Below, one piece after another: positions 23,172 through 32,000 of a stretch of 38,414 bases of DNA. The notes below the pieces were generated by a model, which was not told the DNA's origin, searched no databases, and saw only the letters and a list, made by a program, of their open reading frames with translations. The translations under genes and the position numbers were made by a program. The DNA is from an uncultured Opitutia bacterium (lineage in GTDB: Bacteria > Verrucomicrobiota > Verrucomicrobiia > Opitutales > Opitutaceae), in assembly GCA_903859715.1 (NCBI GenBank), contig CAIONS010000017.1, positions 1 to 38,414 of the forward strand. Reading direction: 5' to 3'. Position 1 is the first letter of the stretch, and each line of letters starts with the position of its first letter.

Positions 23172-24017
23172 TCAGAGCTTCGCGGCGGTCGCGCGGAGAA
23201 AATCGCGGAGCCCGAGCGTCTCGGAGACGTTGTCGCTTTCGTTGCAGTGCTCCCAGTCGATCCAGATGTACTCGACGCCGATCCAGCCGCGGTAGCCGGC
23301 CTTTGCCATGGCCGCCAGCATCCGGGGATAATCGATCGTGTTCTGCTGGAAGTTGCACTGCAGGCGGCCGCGGCAGGCGCCGCGCATGTGGAAGTGGCTC
23401 GCGTGTTTGACCAGCGGCTCGACGCTGCGGTCGGAAATGCCCGCGCGGGTGAAATGCGTGTAGTCGAGCGTGAGCGTCAGGCCTGGCACGCGGCGCACAA
23501 GGTCGGCGGTCTCCTCGGGCGTGGTGACGATGGAGCCGACATGCGCCTCGGTGCCAAAGACCAGCCCGGCGGCCCGGCTCTGCTCGACGCGCCAGGCAAG
23601 CTCGGTAGCGGAACGCGCGAGCGAGGCGTCGCGGCCCTCCTCGGCGAATACAACACCGGGGAGCGTCGTGACATGGCGGGAACCGACGGCCTCGGCATAC
23701 TCGAGTGTGCGCAGGAACCAATCGCGCGCCTTACGGCGACGGCGGGCATCGGGCTGGTTGATGGCAAAGGGCGTGAAGTCGGGCGCCATCTGCAGGAACA
23801 CATCGGCGGCCACGAGGCCGCGGTCAGCTAGGGCGCGCTTCAGCTTGCGGGCGCTGACGGCCGGACGCTTGTACTCGTTGGAGGGCCAGAGATGGGAACG
23901 CTGCTCAAACAGGCCGAGGTCGACGCCAGTGAAGCCGAGGATGGCGATGAGGTCCAGCGCGTGGGCGTGGCTCAGCCGCGGAAAGGTAAAATCGGCGCAG
24001 GCAAATTTCGCTTTCAT
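23172..24017 (-). CDS. TIM-barrel sugar isomerase/epimerase (AP-endonuclease 2 family)
   Basis: A 281-residue xylose-isomerase-like TIM barrel. Likely metal ligands are Glu in GTEAHVGS, Asp and His in LDYTHFT, His in SHFHMRG and Glu in GVEYIW. Family members include sugar isomerases, epimerases, ketosugar-acid enzymes and hydroxypyruvate isomerase, so the exact reaction is open. The start ATG 24017 overlaps the SDR stop by 4 nt (coupled). It belongs to the BMC operon between the dehydrogenases and the shell genes. Encapsulation is uncertain because no obvious signal helix is seen. Confidence 0.9.
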   Translation of the reverse strand: MKAKFACADFTFPRLSHAHALDLIAILGFTGVDLGLFEQRSHLWPSNEYKRPAVSARKLKRALADRGLVAADVFLQMAPDFTPFAINQPDARRRRKARDWFLRTLEYAEAVGSRHVTTLPGVVFAEEGRDASLARSATELAWRVEQSRAAGLVFGTEAHVGSIVTTPEETADLVRRVPGLTLTLDYTHFTRAGISDRSVEPLVKHASHFHMRGACRGRLQCNFQQNTIDYPRMLAAMAKAGYRGWIGVEYIWIDWEHCNESDNVSETLGLRDFLRATAAKL

Positions 24018-24859
24018 GGGGTTGGGGAATTTTTCTGAAACGCGGTCGGCCCGGTGCACTGCCATTCCGCTGCCGTGAGGTAACCGCAGTCGATGGTGAG
24101 CGAGGTGCCGGTCACGCCGGCGGAGTCCTCGCAGCTGAAGTAGAGGATCGATTTCGCCACATCGAGCGGCGAGAGCGAGACCCCCATCGGCACGCGCTGC
24201 AGGCGGGCGTCGAGCGCCGCCTGCGGGTCGGGGCGGACGTTGAGGTGCTCCCACAGCATCGGGGTCTCCGTGATGCCGGGGCAGACGCAATTGCAGCGGA
24301 TGCCATGGGCCGCGTAGTCGAGCGCGATCGAGCGCGTGAGGCCCAGGATGGCGTGCTTCGTCGTCGTGTAGACGGGAGTGCGCGCCTGGCCAACGAAACT
24401 GCTGATCGAGCCGACGTTGACGACGTAGCCGCGCCGGGCCGCACGCAGGAGTGGAAAGCCGTGTTTGAAGGCAAAGAACATGGACTTCAGGTTGACGCCC
24501 ATGACGCGGTCCCACTGCGCCTCGGAATAGGTGTGCAGGTCGCCGATCTCCACCATGCCCGCGTTGTTGACCAGGATATCGAGGCGGCCGAACGCCTTCA
24601 CAGTGGAGGCGATGGACTGAGCCACCTCCGCCTCGGAGCTGACGTCGCACGCCAGCGCGAGTGCAGCGCCGGGGGTCCGGCGGTTGATGCGGGCGGCGAT
24701 CTTGCGGCCAAGCTCGAGCCGGCGGCCCACGACCGCAACCTGGGCGCCTTCCTGCGCGAAGAGTTCCGCCGCCGCCTCGCCGATGCCCGAAGTGGCTCCG
24801 CTGATCCAGGCCACGCGGCCGGCCAGCCGGCCGGGAGCTTTGGAAGATTTGGTTTTCAT
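24014..24859 (-). CDS. SDR-family oxidoreductase in BMC operon
   Basis: A 281-residue classical SDR. The glycine motif is SGATSGIGEAAAELF (near residue 20), NNAGM is intact, and the active site is YTTTK with Ser in VGSISS. The C-terminal TIDCGYLT replaces the usual DGG, then a short tail follows. The N-terminal stretch KTKSSKAPGRLAGRV is basic. It probably oxidises or reduces a sugar, sugar acid or aldehyde of the pathway and could recycle NAD(H) for a compartment. Overlap of 4 nt with the TIM-barrel gene and a 12-bp gap to the preceding dehydrogenase put it in the operon. Confidence 0.9.
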   Translation of the reverse strand: MKTKSSKAPGRLAGRVAWISGATSGIGEAAAELFAQEGAQVAVVGRRLELGRKIAARINRRTPGAALALACDVSSEAEVAQSIASTVKAFGRLDILVNNAGMVEIGDLHTYSEAQWDRVMGVNLKSMFFAFKHGFPLLRAARRGYVVNVGSISSFVGQARTPVYTTTKHAILGLTRSIALDYAAHGIRCNCVCPGITETPMLWEHLNVRPDPQAALDARLQRVPMGVSLSPLDVAKSILYFSCEDSAGVTGTSLTIDCGYLTAAEWQCTGPTAFQKNSPTP

Positions 24860-24871
24860 TTGGGCTGGGGT

Positions 24872-25912
24872 TTAAAGCCGGCAGACACGCCGCCATTTTT
24901 CCTGGAAGGATGGTTTCTCAAACACGGCCGGGTTCACCACGCCGCGCGGCTTCTTCCCAAGTGATAGATCGATCATGCCCTGACAGGCCGCACGGCCGAT
25001 GTCGCGGAACAGCTCGTTCGTCCACGCGATGCAGTGCGGGGCGAATAGCACGTTGTCCAACTCCGCCAGCCGGGGCGGCGTGTGCACCGGCTCCTGCGCA
25101 AAACAGTCCAGCGCGGCTCCCGCCAACTGGCCGGCCTTCAGCGCGGCGTACAACGCATCCTCGTCCACGATCCCGCCGCGGGCCGTGTTCAGCAGGTAGG
25201 CCGTGGGGCGCATGCGCGCCAGTTGGGCTGCGCCGATGAGGCCGCGAGTCTGCTCGGTCAAGGGACAGTGGATCGACACGAAGTCCGATCCGCTCATCAG
25301 CTCATCGAGCGTGACCTTCCGCACGCCGGCCTGGGCCGCGGCCGCCTCGTCCACGAAGGGATCGAACACCAGCGGCTGTTTCATGCCCCAGTTGGCCAGC
25401 AGCTGCAGCACGGTGCGCGCAATGCCGCCAAGCCCGATCAGGCCCAGCGTCCGGTCGCGCAATTCACTGCCCATGTAACGTGAGCGGGTGTCCCACCCTC
25501 CTGTGCGAATGAGTTTGTCCTTCACGCGCACATTATGGCTCAGCGCGATAATCCAGCCGACCGTCGCCTCCGCCACCGGACGATCGACGGCGCCCGAGGT
25601 GATATAAACCGCCACGTCCGCCGCGGTGCAGGCCGGCACGTCCACCGAATCGTAGCCCACGCCAAAACGCCCGACCGCGACGAGATCCCGGGCCTGCGAA
25701 ACCGATTGCGCCGTGACCTTGGGCGTCAGCACGATCACGCCGTTCGCGCCTGTGAGTTGATCCGAGGCAATCTCCGGACGATGGTCGGCAAAGGCCGCCT
25801 GCCGGATATGCGGCGCCGTCCCGAACACCGACAGCCCGATGTCGTCATATTTCGCGCGCCCGGTGGCATCGAAGAAATCGGCCGTGAGCCTGACGTTGAA
25901 AGGAGCGGGCAT
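24872..25912 (-). CDS. D-2-hydroxyacid dehydrogenase (SerA-like) in BMC operon
   Basis: A 346-residue NAD-dependent D-isomer 2-hydroxyacid dehydrogenase. The Rossmann motif is LGLIGLGGIARTVLQ, in which the last Gly of GxGxxG is Ala. The catalytic Arg (NTARGGIVDE), Glu (DCFAQEP) and His (FAPHCIAWT) are all present. The first 100 residues show a weak catalytic-domain half. It is related to phosphoglycerate and glyoxylate/hydroxypyruvate reductases. Here it may reduce a 2-keto acid or oxidise a 2-hydroxy acid made by the neighbouring aldolase, and cycle NAD. ATG 25912 is chosen; a GTG at 25939 would overlap the upstream gene. It follows that gene by 14 bp. Confidence 0.9.
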   Translation of the reverse strand: MPAPFNVRLTADFFDATGRAKYDDIGLSVFGTAPHIRQAAFADHRPEIASDQLTGANGVIVLTPKVTAQSVSQARDLVAVGRFGVGYDSVDVPACTAADVAVYITSGAVDRPVAEATVGWIIALSHNVRVKDKLIRTGGWDTRSRYMGSELRDRTLGLIGLGGIARTVLQLLANWGMKQPLVFDPFVDEAAAAQAGVRKVTLDELMSGSDFVSIHCPLTEQTRGLIGAAQLARMRPTAYLLNTARGGIVDEDALYAALKAGQLAGAALDCFAQEPVHTPPRLAELDNVLFAPHCIAWTNELFRDIGRAACQGMIDLSLGKKPRGVVNPAVFEKPSFQEKWRRVCRL

Positions 25913-25926
25913 GGGTACGGGAATTT

Positions 25927-27594
25927 TCAGGCGCTCCACGCCATGGCGGGCTCAACCGCGCAGGCTTCCTCGACGACGATGCGCTCGGGTTTCGGGCCAG
26001 CATAGACCCAGATCATGCCCATGGGGGCGCCGCTCTCGTTGATGAAATAATGCACGCGCCCGCGCGGCTGCAGCGCCGTGGCCTGCTGATCCATCGTGTA
26101 GCGCCGGCCCTCGACGATGCAGGTGGCCTGACCCTCGACGATGCAGATGGATTCGTCGAAATCGTGCAGATGCGCCGGGAGCCGGCCCCCGTGCTGGAAC
26201 AGCCCGTAGCCGCCGCTCATTTCCAAGCCAGGCACGAGGTCGGCATTGAAATAGTCGACGAACGCCGCGTTGTTGCCCGGCGAGTAGCGCTCGACCTTCT
26301 TCACATAGGTCACGCGCTCGGCGCCGGGCTGCGTCTGCGTGACCTCGGGCATCGTGCGGCGAGGGAAAAACTCCTTCACCAGCTCGCGCGCCGGAGCCGA
26401 TGAGGCCAGGGCGATGTGAAACACGGCCAGCTTCGATCGGGAAAGATTGGTGACGCGGTGCGCAATGCCGCGCGGGATCGTGACATTGTCGAGCGGCCCG
26501 AGCTCGTACATCCGGCCCTCGACATCGACCAGCGCGCGACCCTGCAGGAGCGTGATCGACTCGGCGAAAGTGTGCCGGTGACAGGGCAGCACGCCGCCGG
26601 GCTGGAAGGTGACGAGACCGGTGGTAAGGTTGCGCGCCTGGTTGTGCGCACCGACCATGCAGTCGAAGGTGATGCCGGGAGCGATTTCGAGCTGCGGGCC
26701 GCTGCCGCGTGCGTTCATCACCTCGTTGCGATCCGGCCGGAATTCAGGCGGAGCACACTTGACGGCTTTTTCCACTGCGAGGGAGGCCGGGCTGTTTTCC
26801 AAAGTGAAGCTCGCGCGGATCTGGCGATCGCGGCCCTGGGAGCCGAGCATCTTGTGCAGGCTGCGCAGCATGAGGCTGGCATCGAGGCCAAGGCCCAGCA
26901 TGGAAAAACCCTGTTCGCGCCGGTGGGCGAGATTGGCCTCGTCCGTGGCGATAATGCCACAGTGCTTGCCCGCTTGGCAGAGGGCGTCCTTCGCCTGCAC
27001 GATCAGCTCGGCCACGCCTGGACCTTCCCATTTTCCGGGAAAGCCGGCGGTGGAGGAAAGATCGGCGGGACCGAAGAAGAAAAGATCCGAGCCCTTCACC
27101 TTCGCGAGCTGGTCGATTGCCTGCACCGCGCGCACGGTCTCGATGATCGGCACCACGAGCACATGGGCATCGGCCTCGCCCGCGTGCTCGACAAAGCACT
27201 GGCCCCAGCAGGTCGCGCGCTCGGCGCCGATGCCACGGATGCCGGCCGGCGGGTACGTGGCGGCGGCGATGGCGGCTTCCAGCTGCAGCGGCGTCTCGAT
27301 CCAGGGGATGACCACGCCATCGGCGCCAATGTCGAGGGCGCGCTTGATCAAGGCCGGGGAATTTTCGGCCAGGCGCACGAGGACGACAGTGTCGCTGCGC
27401 ACGGCGGCGCGGATGTGCTCGACGATCTCCTTCCAGTCGAGGTGCCCGTGCTCCGCGTCGATGGTCACCCAGTCGAGCCCGAGTGACACCGCCATCTCGC
27501 AAATGCTCGCCGACTCCAGCGTGATCCACAGCCCGTAGACGGGCTGACGGGACTGCAGTTTCGCGCGCAGACGCTGGATGGCGGTGACTTTCAT
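25927..27594 (-). CDS. HpcH/HpaI-type aldolase fused to two cupin domains
   Basis: A 555-residue fusion. Residues 1-260 are a class II HpcH/HpaI aldolase with the known catalytic set: His49 (DAEHGH), Arg74 (VRLAEN), Glu in PIIET, and Asp in FGPADLS. It shows PPAGIRGIGAERA as in HpaI/RhmA. These enzymes split 2-keto-3-deoxy acids to pyruvate and an aldehyde. Residues about 285-400 form cupin 1 (LPCHRHTFAES, later PRGIAHRV) and about 420-540 cupin 2 (LPAHLHDFDESICI, later GRVHYFIN), both with HxH, Glu and late His metal ligands. Cupins could bind sugar or metal, isomerise, or sense substrate. The start ATG 27594 is chosen over the open frame to 27648. It is the first gene of the BMC operon, divergent from the AraC gene. 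Confidence 0.9.
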   Translation of the reverse strand: MKVTAIQRLRAKLQSRQPVYGLWITLESASICEMAVSLGLDWVTIDAEHGHLDWKEIVEHIRAAVRSDTVVLVRLAENSPALIKRALDIGADGVVIPWIETPLQLEAAIAAATYPPAGIRGIGAERATCWGQCFVEHAGEADAHVLVVPIIETVRAVQAIDQLAKVKGSDLFFFGPADLSSTAGFPGKWEGPGVAELIVQAKDALCQAGKHCGIIATDEANLAHRREQGFSMLGLGLDASLMLRSLHKMLGSQGRDRQIRASFTLENSPASLAVEKAVKCAPPEFRPDRNEVMNARGSGPQLEIAPGITFDCMVGAHNQARNLTTGLVTFQPGGVLPCHRHTFAESITLLQGRALVDVEGRMYELGPLDNVTIPRGIAHRVTNLSRSKLAVFHIALASSAPARELVKEFFPRRTMPEVTQTQPGAERVTYVKKVERYSPGNNAAFVDYFNADLVPGLEMSGGYGLFQHGGRLPAHLHDFDESICIVEGQATCIVEGRRYTMDQQATALQPRGRVHYFINESGAPMGMIWVYAGPKPERIVVEEACAVEPAMAWSA

Positions 27595-27719
27595 GAAAGC
27601 AAAACGATACGACGAGGGGACGCCGTGGGGTTGGGGTGACGCTGACACTAGCGCATTGCCTCGCTGGCGGACATGGGCACTCTGAGCGTTTTACTGAGTT
27701 TTTTGAGCAACCCCACTCA
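27595..27719. promoter_or_regulatory. Divergent BMC-operon/AraC regulator intergenic region with direct repeats
   Basis: This 125-bp space must carry the promoters of both the BMC operon and the AraC-type gene. Two near-identical tracts, CTGAGCGTTTT (27682-27692) and CTGAGTTTTTT (27694-27704), followed by another TTGAGC, recur with 12-bp spacing. Such phased direct repeats are plausible AraC-family half-sites. No strong sigma-70 boxes are obvious. The region function is inferred. Confidence 0.45.
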
Positions 27720-28628
27720 ATGAGCGAAGACCTCAAAAGCTTTCACCGTTACCTGCTGGCCGACTCGAAAGACCGCGACTGGGGCATCTACGCGACCTCC
27801 GCCGGCTATGTGGCCATCGAGCCCGGGAAGCCCTACCCTCCGCCGGGACATCCGAAGAGCCACACGTTCAACTGGGAGGAGGGCCGGAAACTCGATGAGC
27901 TGCAGATCCATTTTATCACCCGCGGCAGCGGGGTCTTCGAGTCGTCCGCCGAAGTCGGGCGCAGCCGGCGGATCACACCGGGCAGCGCTTTCATCCTGTT
28001 TCCCGGCGTCTGGCACCGCTATGCGCCGCTGCCGCAGACCGGCTGGTTCGAGTACTGGATCGCCTTGAAAGGCGACTATGTGGACCAGCTCCTGAGGAAG
28101 AAACTATTCGGGCCGGGCCATCCGGTGTTCGCTCCGTCCGACAGCAGCTCCCTGCTCCGGTTGTTCACGGAAGTCGTGGCCTGCCTGCGCCATCATCCGG
28201 TGGGCACGTCGCGTGTGCTGGGCTCGCTCGGCGGGCTGATCCTGGCCGAGGTGCAAACCGGCACGGTCGCCGTGCCTCCGGCGGAAAACCGCACGGAGCA
28301 TCTCGTGCATGAGGCCAAGCTGATGCTGGCCCAGCACCTCGAGCAGGAAGTCGACCTCGAGGTCATGGCGAAAAAACTGAGCGTGGGCTACCACTGGCTG
28401 CGCCGGGCCTTCAAGCAGGAGACCGGGCAGTCGCTGCACCAGTACCGGCTGCAGCTCCGGCTGAGCTGCGCGAAGGTGCTGCTCAAGAACTCCGACGCGA
28501 CCGTGGAGCGGATCGCCCAGCAGACCGGGTTCACCGATCCGTATTATTTCTCGCAGATCTTCAAGCGGAAGACCGGCTGCTCGCCCACGAGTTGGCGGAA
28601 GGCGGAGACCTCCGCCATTCCGATCTGA
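27720..28628 (+). CDS. AraC-family transcriptional regulator of the BMC locus
   Basis: A 302-residue AraC/XylS regulator. The N-terminal half is a cupin-like sensor (LQIHFITRGSGVFES, ITPGSAFILFPGVWHRYAP, GWFEYWIAL) that should bind a small sugar or sugar acid. The C-terminal 100 residues hold the two helix-turn-helix motifs: LEVMAKKLSVGYHWLRRAFK and VERIAQQTGFTDPYYFSQIF, ending KTGCSPTSWRK. Divergent placement beside the BMC operon makes it the likely activator, with repeats at 27682-27704 as candidate sites. ATG 27720 avoids a longer low-quality N-terminus. It is convergent with rpoZ, 17 bp between stops. Confidence 0.93.
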   Translation: MSEDLKSFHRYLLADSKDRDWGIYATSAGYVAIEPGKPYPPPGHPKSHTFNWEEGRKLDELQIHFITRGSGVFESSAEVGRSRRITPGSAFILFPGVWHRYAPLPQTGWFEYWIALKGDYVDQLLRKKLFGPGHPVFAPSDSSSLLRLFTEVVACLRHHPVGTSRVLGSLGGLILAEVQTGTVAVPPAENRTEHLVHEAKLMLAQHLEQEVDLEVMAKKLSVGYHWLRRAFKQETGQSLHQYRLQLRLSCAKVLLKNSDATVERIAQQTGFTDPYYFSQIFKRKTGCSPTSWRKAETSAIPI

Positions 28629-28645
28629 TTCCGCCGCGGGGAAAA

Positions 28646-28867
28646 CTACAGCAACTTCGCCAGCATCTCGGGAGTGGCGAGTTCGTAACTGATCTTACCC
28701 TCCATGATCTCGCGCAGCGCGGTGTCCTCGGCCGAGAGTTTCTCGAGCGATTCCACGAGCGGACGATGGCCGCGGCGCAGCTGCTTCACGCGGCGCGAGA
28801 CCACGTTCACCAGGATGTTCGGGTCATCGATCAGCTTGAGTGCGGCCTTCAGGTATTCGTCTCTCAT
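28646..28867 (-). CDS. rpoZ: DNA-directed RNA polymerase subunit omega
   Basis: A 73-residue omega subunit that aids assembly of the beta-prime subunit in RNA polymerase. MRDEYLKAALKLI leads into the conserved DPNILVNVVSRRVKQLRRG stretch, then ALREIMEGKISYEL, close to the family plan but shorter than the 91 residues of E. coli. The Verrucomicrobia-like start MRDEYLKAA replaces the common MARVTVEDC. It is a stand-alone gene, converging on the AraC gene. Confidence 0.85.
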   Translation of the reverse strand: MRDEYLKAALKLIDDPNILVNVVSRRVKQLRRGHRPLVESLEKLSAEDTALREIMEGKISYELATPEMLAKLL

Positions 28868-29094
28868 GGTTGGGAATTCGCCCCGACGGCGGCACGGTTC
28901 AGGAAGTGGATAATGTTCATGGCTGAGTTCGTCATTTTACAAACCAGCCCGCCCGAACACGACTTATAACCCCGGCCCGCCGCAGCCGCCCGGTGAAATC
29001 ATTCGGGGGCCATCCGCTTAGGACGATTATAGACCCTCGGAGCGAAGCACGCGTCGTCCCGAAATTCCGGCGATGACCGCAACGAAGCAGCCGC

Positions 29095-32000
29095 TCAGCG
29101 GCGCCGGCGACGCACCACGGCACCAAGGGTCAGCAGGCCGGTCGCCATCAAGGCCCACGTCGAGGGCTCGGGCACCGGCGTGAAGTTCAGCATCAGGTCA
29201 TTACCGCTCTGGGAAACAGAGAACTGTCCGGCGCCGGTCGAATTGGTGAAATTTGACTGGTCGATGATGAAGGCGCTGGAGCTGAAGTTGCTGACGCCCG
29301 ATCCGGTCGAGACCAGCAGCCAGGAATAACCCTGGCCTCCGTTGAAGTTCGCGGCATTGCCCGCCTGATTGGTGCCGGGATCGAACGAGTAGAGGTGGAT
29401 GTAGAATTCGCTGCCCGCCGTCGCCGTGATGGTGAGACTGCCGCTGATATTGAGCAGGCTGAACCCGCTGCCGGACGTTCCATTGGCATCCGCGATGGAA
29501 AAATTCAGGCCGCCGGTGTTGAGGGTATGCGCAAAGGTGAGCGAAGTGCCGCCGCCAAAGGTCAGCGTGCCGACCGCCGGCACGTTGGTTCCGCCCGCGT
29601 CGACCGCCACGGTCGCGATGCCCGGGGCCAGCAACGAACCGCCCTGAATGGTGAGATTGCCGCCCGGGGAAAACGTGCCGTAGCCGGCGAGCGTGCCACC
29701 GGTGAGAGTAATGGGATTGGTGAGCGTGACGCCGGTGTTGAGGGCCAGACCGCCACTGACGGTCACGCCCGCAATGCCCAGGGCGGAACTGTTGCTCGCG
29801 GTGATCGAGCCTGTGGAGGTGATCGTGGTTCCACCAGAATAGGTGTTCACGCCCCGGAGATTCAGATTGTCGCCGTCGACCACCAAGGCGCCATTGCCGG
29901 CAATCGTGCCGTTATAATCGGGGTCGACGCCGAGTTCAAAGGTGAGCACCGCGCCCGTGCCGATGTTGATGATGTTGCCCGAATTGGGCTCGTCGCTGTT
30001 GAAACCGTTGATCGTCGGGGTCGAATTGTTGGCAAACGTGAGCGTCGAGCCGGCCGAGAGGAGCACATCGGACAGGGACGGACTGCCTCCGGCATACGAG
30101 AAGTCCGCGCTTGCCCCGGTGAGTGAGAGCTGCGTGACCACGGGACTCACGGCGGTGAAATGAATCGTGCTCCCGGCGGTGGCGACCAACGCGCTTTGGC
30201 CCAAGCCGTTGGCACTTCCGACCGTCAGGGTCGTGTCGTTGACGGTGGTCGTCCCGGAGTAAGTGCTGTTGCCCGAAAGAGTCACGGGACCGTTGATGTA
30301 CAACTGGCCGGCGCCATATGCGTCACTGATCGCTCCCGCCAAGGTAAGAGTATACGGAGAGCCCGTGTAGTTGAGTTGGAGACCTGTATAGGGCACGGCA
30401 ACATTGTTGGGCAGCGTCACGCTGCCGCCAAAAGGCATTAGTCCAACCGCGGCATTGGTCGTCGACACCAAGAGTGTGCCGCTGCCGAGCGAATCGTTAT
30501 TCCCGACGTAGAGGTAGCCGCTATTCAGGGTCGTACCGCTGGAATAGGTGTTAGCATTGGGCAGGATGACCGAGGAGATGCTGCCATAACTTTCAAGCGG
30601 GCTGGAGAGACCGATGACGACGGAATTGACTCCGGTGAGTGACGCTGACGTCACCGTCACCTGGCCGCCTTTCACTCCGGAAAACTGAAAGGTGTTGGCG
30701 AAGGGCGTAATTGTTCCCGAGTAGGTAGCGGCGGTCGCGGTGCCGAGGAAAACGTCCGCGCCATTCGTCGAAAGATCGATCGCTCCGCTGATGTTTCGCG
30801 CCGAATTCGGTGAGAAATAATCGAAGCCAAGCACGATGGAGGAGGTCGGCGATCCCGCGACGGTCATCAGATTGATGAAATTCTGCGGACCGGAGCCTGT
30901 GTCCGTGATCGTTGAATTCACCGTGTTGCCGACATAGCCGCCGCCAGAGTCCTGCCCGATGTAGAAGCTCGAGGAAGGCAACGGGGTGTCAAAGATCAGC
31001 GCCGCGCCGTCCAAATGAGTACCACTCGTGTAGCTGAGGCTACCGCTCAAGATCAGGGTCAGCGGTGCATTGCCGGGAAGAACCAGCAGCTGGTTGGCCT
31101 GCGGGAGGGAAGCATAGGTGTCGTTCACGAGCGCACTCGTTACGGTCAGCGTGCCGCCGCCGCCGCCGAAGAAATATGCCGTGCCGTACTGCTTGTTCAG
31201 ACCGCCCGGGGGAATGATCTGACCCGAAAGGATCGCCTTCGTCGCGGAGCCCAGCCCGACAAAAGTACCATAGGTCGTCTGGAAATTAGTGAGATCGATG
31301 GTATCGGTAAAAGTAATCACAGAACCTGACGTGGTATCGAAACCCAGCGTGCCGTTGAAGCTGCCCGGCGAAATCAGGCCCGACGAAGTAATGAACGCGG
31401 CCACGTGGGTATCGTAGCTGCCGCCCAGGCCCAGATAGTTGCTGTAGCCCGTGCCGATGTCCGACACTCCGGAAAGCTGCGTCGGACCTGCGCCGTCGAA
31501 AATCACCGACACATTGTCCTCCAGGTCGATCCGGGAGACGTTCGTGATCGAACCTTGGATGATCACCAGCGAATTGCCGCCGTTCGGGCTGCCCAGATCG
31601 AGGCAAACTCCCGGCGCGCTGCCCGCCAGATTGCCCGCAAAGGTGACGGTCGTGTTGGGATTGAGATCGATGTCCAGATCCGACGTCCCGCTGTTCGCGA
31701 CCAAAGTCGCGTTCCCGCCGAACTTCAGGCTGGCTTGGGGCGAGTAGCCGTAATTGGGGATGGTTGCACCAACGGTCACCGGATACCCGGAGGTGTTATC
31801 ACCGAAGACCAAGGCGTTCCCGAGCACGATCGAACTACCTGTCGGGATCAAAAGTGTGGTCCAATCGCCCAAGGTCAGCGTCCCGGTTCCCACCGGCGTG
31901 CCGGTGGCACCGAGCATCAAGGTAGCGTCACCCGAAACCGTCACCCCGCCGCTGAAGGTGCTCGCTCCGTTGTTCAGGGTGTAAGCGTAGCCGTAGCCAT

